A stretch of 64,000 nt of DNA, taken from Trogon surrucura (taxonomy: Eukaryota; Chordata; Aves; Trogoniformes; Trogonidae). Below the pieces are notes generated by a model. It saw only the letters and a program-made list of their open reading frames with translations, did not search any database and had not been told where the DNA came from. Below, one piece after another: positions 58,091-64,000 of this stretch (positions within the stretch are counted from its first letter, which is position 1; each line of letters opens with the position of its first letter). A program made the position numbers and the translations under genes. Where the stretch lies: positions 58,763,135 to 58,827,134 of the forward strand of contig CM036619.1 in NCBI GenBank assembly GCA_020746105.1, read 5' to 3'.

Positions 58091-61000
58091 AGCATTTTGA
58101 TTCAGGAGTCTGTCTCCTGAATGATGGGATATAGCTACACAAACAAATTAGTACAAAGGAAGCTAATGTGTGGATTTTCAGCTTGGTAACTGCCGTGTGT
58201 TATCTATTCATTTGCATGATTTTATCCTGCAATACAAAAACCAGTTTATCCCTTGCTGTATCTGGGGTATTCTACTTTGCAACATATTTTTCGGAAAGAT
58301 CATGCAACAGCAGTTGTTTTGAGTAGCTGATTTTGTGAATATATAAGCCCACAATTTGTGCTAAAGGGCCACTCTGCAGCAGGCAGTGATCTCACCAATT
58401 TTTGACAAACTTTTGCTCCTGTCACTTCTGTGAAATTTACATTTCTGGAAATTTTAGGCTGTTTTACTTTAAAAATTAATTGACCTGATATTTTCTTACC
58501 TGAAAATAAAATGTTTCTCATCTGTTAGGTAAATACGGAGTTGCATTCTATTTTCATTTTTTTTAGGCTGCATGTCTAAACCGTTTTCAGTTCAGATCTT
58601 TCACAGCTAAGCAAGTCACAAAACCCTTTCAGTTCTTTGATCGCAGCAAAATTCTTCAGTCTAATTAAAGAGATCCAGATTCAATATGAAGAATGAAATG
58701 GAGGATAACCTGAAATCTGGTTTTGTTTCATCACAAAGATGTAATTAACAACATGAAGTAGAGATTTAAAAGAAGAACAAAAGGTTTTCTCTATAAGCAT
58801 TCTGGATAAATGAAGCAGTTATCTATGTGGAGTTCAAACTGTACAGACAAGTTGGCCTCATACAGTAATTGTGACCTTCAGCACCATCCATCTGCTACAG
58901 TGTAAATTAGAAGCCATCAACCAAAGGATCCAACTTTCCGTTGATGAGATCATTTAGATATCTTCAATTCTAAACATTTCTTCTGTAGTGCGCAGTTCTA
59001 TCTAATTAATTTATATCAAGGAAAAAAATCACAGGCATGATAGATCATTCTTTTCCATCTCTGTTGCTGCATTATGGCAGCTCATTACGAAATGGGGAAA
59101 CTGTAGCATCTCGATGAATGGGAAGAAGGCAACAAAACTGGATGGAGCCAGTTGCATGAAGGCAGAAATGTAGGTGTTTTATCACACATGGAGAGTGCCA
59201 AGCAACATTTCCAAAACCAAATAAAAAATTCTGAGTGTCTTAGTTTTGAGGAATCTCAAGTCTAAGTCTTACATTTCTTTGGGAAAAGTTTAACTGGTGT
59301 ACATTACCGCCTATGGATAATCTTTCTAAGTCAGTTAGGATACAAATCAGTGGCCTTTGTCAGATACAATAAATATTCCCAGTTCCCTCCCATGATTCCC
59401 TTCTTCTCAAAAAATGTATATCACCACAGCATAATACTCTAATATGATATATAGAGAGATTCAGATGTAGCTTGAGCTACTGAAAAAGGTATAAGCATAA
59501 TACTGGAATGTTTTGCATTATAACAAGCCCTACTGAGAAGAACAGCTAAATCACTATCACTCAGATTTTTATCCTAGAAGTTTAAAGGTTTAACAAAAGA
59601 AGGTTGGCATGAAGGTTCCCAGCTTCAGAAATTGTCTTGATACTCTCTAGCCTATCCTGTTGTACTCAGAAATTATTAATATAATGCTTGAAATAACATT
59701 TACTTACATCACCATGGTGTCCTGAGATACACTGAGGGCTCTGGAAAGAAAATCTCAAAAAAGAAATCCAGATGGCATGGCTGATTTAACTGGCCATAAA
59801 GCCACGTGCAAGTCTTCCATGCAGTATTTAGTCCTTTAAATAAATGAAAAAAACCTCCTAGTTAAGTCTGGTTTTAAGAAACTTATTATCGGTAAGTAAA
59901 ACATTACTACACCAAAAACTGTCGTAATCAAAGTATTCCAAAAGAAGCATCCAGAACTACTGTGGAACATACTGAAAAGGAAAAACCAAACATTTTGGGA
60001 GAGGCTGTTTTAGCAGAACAGATGCCCACTTGTTGAATAAATTGCCTTGGTTTGTATGTTTGTTTGCTTTAAAAGAGAATCTAAATTTCTGAGATAGTCA
60101 CATTTAAAAACTACCACATCATGAATAATACAGGAAATGTTCTCATTGCACAGTTCCAGGGCGATGATAAACCTCCATACGTGAAATTTGCAGTGCAGTA
60201 AAGTTAATGTGGGATTTAAAAGGATGATTTTAAGTACCGAGGCAATACTGAGGAGTTCTGTCTTGTCAAACATTTGTTTGGGTGTGAGTAATTACCAGCT
60301 CCACTAATTCCCCAATCATGTATAGAGAATTTCTTTCTCTTAGATGTGTGAGACCAGCTTTTTGTTTACTGAAGAAGTGCATATAGAGAAACAGATTATT
60401 TGGTTTGGAATCTCAATTAAAAAAATTGCTGTTATTTCTATGTGCATTTTGCTTGAATAAAATGACTTGATAATTGTTATTCTGTAGGGAAATGTTGGCA
60501 AGTAAAGACAACAGAGCTTGAAGACTCAGTTGCAATATAAGTGTAATTGCAATGTCAGTTGTTCTCAACAGCATATGGTGGATTTTTTTTCCAATAAAAA
60601 CATCTATGAAACTAAATCCATTTCTGTGATTTAGTTATTACATCAGATTATAAATCAGAATTAATGTGAATAACATACTTAATATCACTGCTTATATATT
60701 TGAAGTGGCAATTTAGAATTAAAACATTGCTTGGTAGGCTAGATCTGTGAATGCCTCTAGCTCACATTTGCTAATTTGGATTACAGAACATAATCAGCAC
60801 TTTAAACATTTATTTGAATTACTCAGTAATGAAAAAGGTATGAAGAGAGAAGGGGTGGGGTTGGGGTGCATTATCAACCTATATTAAGCAAAAGCTGTAA
60901 TGTAATTGCATTGACCCACTAACTTTTATTTTCTACTACGATAAATACATTCTCTTTTGTTAATTCTCTGTGCCAAAACTTATCAGTATGACATTGATCT

Positions 61001-63396
61001 CACTGTTTAATGTCATTAGTTGTGAAAGGTGCAAAGTGGCACTTTTCGTATAGCAACAGTTAACTGGCTAGCTGACCATTAACACCATTTTATATTCCCT
61101 ATTCCACATGATCTACTTTTTTGGCAAAAATGCAAATGTCACAATAAATTAAACATTGTAGTTAAAATCACACCTAATTCTTCATAACTGGTTTGAAATG
61201 AAGTATTAAATTCACACTCAGTACACATCTTGTCCACTACAGTAGAACACAGCCACATGAAGCTCTCATGGATTATTGCTAACAAACATCTCCATTTTGT
61301 TGCCAGGTCTTTTGAATCTGAAGTTCCAGTTCTCCAAGTTCTCCAAATACTGTCAAAAGAGAAAGGAGTCACTGGGAAATAAATCACTGGAATACGAAAT
61401 AATTTGAATTTCAGAACCTGAAAGAGTTAGAAAATTTAGGATTATGGTATTAATTGGTTCACTAAAAAACTTGTGCCTACAAAATTTAGAATATCCAGAA
61501 ATATTTGGGGAGATCAATGTCTAATTAAAAATGTTTCCACCTTAGTAAATACTGATGTGCATAAGCTGATGTTCTTAATATGAAAGCCTTGTTTTAGAAA
61601 CTGCCAGCTAATGAAAACATTATAGAATCGCTGAATAAGATAAAAGTCTGTGAAAAAAGCTTTACTCAAAATATAGTAACTCCTTCACCATTTCAGATGG
61701 CAATCTAATTAGACACTTCCATATGCAGTAGTATAAATTTAACCTGAACCTGAAAACTAGACACATACGACATCTGTGTTAATTATACTCTGACAATTAT
61801 TCAGTTAGTAAACAGAAGAAAGCAAATTAGTTAAGAAAAAGCATGACAAAAATTGCATTTAGTGAAAGTCACTGCAAATAAAATATTTTAAATCAGATGT
61901 AAGTGTATAAAATGTATTGTAAATATGTCATGTGAAATAGACAACGAAGTAATTTTAATGTCATAATTAGATACTTAGATCATATCAAACATCTCATAAA
62001 CTGGAAAAATAATTTTAGAAGGATTGTAACTGTAGTTGATTACATAGCTGATATAAATCACCAAAGTATTTTTATTTCCTGGTTTCTTACTAATGTATTT
62101 TAATCATAACATTAAAAGTAAATCACATAGATGGTAGAGTTCACATATTTCTGTTAATACGAATTTCATGCTCAATGAGAAACAAGTCCGAACCTATGAA
62201 CTTTTGTCACCTAATTTCACAAGCGTGAGCAACGCTGTATATTTAATTTTAAACAAACAAATAAACAAATCCTATCACCCAATCAATCAGCTATCCAGCC
62301 CAGTTGATATGACACATATCTTACATTTTAAGCTATGTCAAAACATGAAATGGAAATCAACATTTAAGGATCATTTTGGTGGAACTGGTTCCAACATACT
62401 GGGAAAAACTAGACATGTTTATGTCAACAGAAGAAAAAGTTTATCTGTTTATATGGTGTCAGAATTTGATAAAATTCCATTTTCAAAACACTCCAGAGAA
62501 TTATGCAAGGAAAAGTCTAAGCACTAATAGCACCACTATACATTTTTAGTAATTACAGAGATAGTATACTTGTGACAGAAATGGTGTAGTCGTTATAGAG
62601 GTGGCATGTAGGAGCCAGGGAAGGACAGAGGATGTGCCATGCATGTGAAATCTTAACAGAATTCAACTGCCAAAATTTGACAATTACGTACTGTACATAA
62701 ACAAAGAGTAATCCGAAGGCTTGTAACCTGTCCAAATCTGGGTGAATTTTTACGTGGTGAATTCCTTGCCAAACATGAAGCTTTTCAAAGCACAGAAGTC
62801 CTGGAGTTCTTCAACATAAATGGTTGCAATCATCCTCGTTAAAAATTGATCAAAATGCAATGTTTCACTTGTATATTGTATGCAGCAGTAGCCAAACTGT
62901 TTCAGCTCAAAAGCAAAACAAATAATAAAACCAACCAGAAATCGGTGTGAAGCTGACGCCCACTCCTGAAAAATTCATCCAAAGCAACTAGAGCATTTCG
63001 GAAGTGTCAGAAAACTACATCTTTAAGTGGTGCTCAAGACAGTGCCTATAAAGCTGATTTGATTATGGGGTTCTTTGCTCAATGCACTAGAGCTGCACTT
63101 CCAGGGAATCTGTGGCTTTTCCACGTGTTTTTCATGGAGTTTCAAGCCACATTAACATTATGGTTACACGGAGAAATGCCAGTTCAGCCCTTTGTCACAT
63201 GCAGTGAATGCCTTTGAATTAGTCTAACTATACCAAACATTATTAAACTGTTTTGGATGAGTCAATGACAGAAACCAGATCCTCCTAACGACAGACAAGT
63301 AAGCTTTGGAGACTTAAGAAAAAACTAAATGAAACAGGAATAAATTGTCAATAAATTCATGCAAACTGTTTACTTAACAGTTTCCTGTGTTTTCAG

Positions 63397-63466
63397 CAAG
63401 AGAAAGATTTCCTTGGTGGCCCAACGCATACCTGAGCAGCTGGAAGAACAATCGGGAAAGCTTCAG
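63397..63466 (+). other. Candidate exon with strong splice sites
   Basis: TTTCCTGTGTTTTCAG ends at 63396, a good pyrimidine tract and AG. CAG/GTGAGA spans 63464-63472, a near-consensus donor. The 70-base interval is open in two plus-strand frames. One, with the first base belonging to the previous codon, reads charged residues around PEQLEEQSGKLQ; the other carries WWPNAYLSSWKNN. I recognise neither. It may be a small coding exon, an untranslated or lncRNA exon, or chance. No other exon of the same transcript could be established. Confidence 0.3.
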
Positions 63467-64000
63467 GTGAGAAGAACAGCTTTCCCAGATACAAAAGCTT
63501 GGCAGAAGCTGATACAGAAAAGTCAGAAGGGAAACAACAGGACTCAATTAATTCATTCCCAAACTACTGTTTCAAAGTTGATAGGGATGTGGACTTTACT
63601 TCACATTGCCTACGTATGGACTGAGAATGAGGCATGTGTTCCAGAATGGTTGGAAATCCGGATTGCTTCATTATGAAGGACTTGCTTGGACCATTTCACA
63701 GTTCTGCTCTGGACAGCACATGTGCATCCTTCATTTGGAAACCAAAGCAAGGTGCCTGCAAGGTCTTGCTCTGACGGAGAAAGTGGATGCACGTACTGCT
63801 GGGCTCAGAGGGGCTCTGGTGCACAGCAGCCTTGTTGGCTCCACTGAGACTGGGAAGAAAAATGTTGTGAACCAATACAGGACATATTTGGAAATGAATG
63901 GTTTGCACAGGCTGAGAACATGATGACGAATTTGGAGTTGTGTTCATTTCCAAAGCGAAATCTAATTTTCTTTGAATGAGCACGTTCTTTGAGAAATGAG
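63467..64000. other. Unassigned DNA at window end
   Basis: Somewhat GC-richer than the preceding 8 kb, with overlapping open frames on both strands (for example plus 63606-63923, minus 63983-63696). No domain recognised. The window ends here, so a feature continuing to the right cannot be excluded. Confidence 0.45.

Larger units (their letters stand above)
54803..63396. other. Unassigned AT-rich DNA, 8.6 kb
   Basis: No recognised transposon or gene. It contains (AAT)n at 55042-55056, an 18-base T run at 55502-55519 and a G/T-rich tract at 58041-58090. Its longest frame is 119 codons (62168-62527, plus), without domain or low-divergence paralogue in the window; it is treated as chance. Confidence 0.5.

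Noticed and set aside
62168..62527. 119-codon plus-strand frame, the longest outside recognised repeats
   Set aside because: No recognisable domain, composition like the surrounding AT-rich DNA, no splice or promoter context. A few frames of this length are expected by chance in 64 kb read in six frames.
1..64000. Prokaryotic systems (CRISPR, operons, phage defence), tRNA or rRNA genes
   Set aside because: No regularly spaced direct repeats, no dense coding, no cloverleaf or rRNA landmarks. CR1 and LTR content shows a vertebrate genome.

Overview
This 64 kb window looks like intergenic or intronic DNA from a bird genome. It is AT-rich by eye. It carries many CR1 retrotransposon fragments whose 3' ends finish in the degenerate ATTCTATG octamer repeat, and several LTRs of types I recognise from bird genomes. 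CR1 also occurs in other sauropsids, so the bird call rests on the CR1 and LTR families together. I found no intact host protein-coding gene, no rRNA or tRNA, and no bacterial or CRISPR-type system. Almost every longer open reading frame is either decayed CR1 ORF2 or chance.

Layout. 1-1.07 kb: unremarkable DNA. 1.07-1.95 kb: a complete solo ERVL-like LTR (plus). 3.16-3.32 kb: a short CR1 3' end (minus). 4.38-5.70 kb: an old CR1 copy (minus). 5.7-10.5 kb: AT-rich DNA. 10.54-14.90 kb: the densest cluster, with a long CR1 carrying broken endonuclease and reverse transcriptase frames, then a 371-bp solo LTR with a perfect 6-bp target duplication, then a second CR1 3' half. 18.31-18.87 kb: a solo LTR (plus). 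23.86-24.80 kb: a 5'-truncated relative of the first LTR, with about seven internal ~44-52 bp repeats. 24.8-32.5 kb: no recognised element. 32.50-33.88 kb: CR1 (minus). 36.18-36.46 kb: a degenerate A/T-rich minisatellite. 37.49-37.86 kb: an ancient CR1/L3-like remnant (minus). 41.65-42.60 kb: CR1 (plus), followed 10 bp later by a complete solo LTR (minus, 42.61-43.30 kb). 46.28-48.09 kb: CR1 (minus) with internal deletions. 51.29-51.45 kb and 54.76-54.80 kb: small CR1 remnants. 54.3-54.76 kb: a GC-richer block of uncertain origin. 54.8-64 kb: AT-rich DNA, with a possible short exon at 63,397-63,466.

Nothing here forms an operon or pathway. The window is a record of repeated CR1 retroposition and of retroviral insertions later reduced to solo LTRs. 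The less expected items are the LTR with exact target duplication (13.46-13.83 kb), the LTR internal repeat expansion (24.10-24.42 kb), the undocumented minisatellite (36.2 kb), and two splice-site-bracketed segments (17.71-17.83 kb and 63.40-63.47 kb) that could be exons of unannotated transcripts. I do not see a convincing new biological system.
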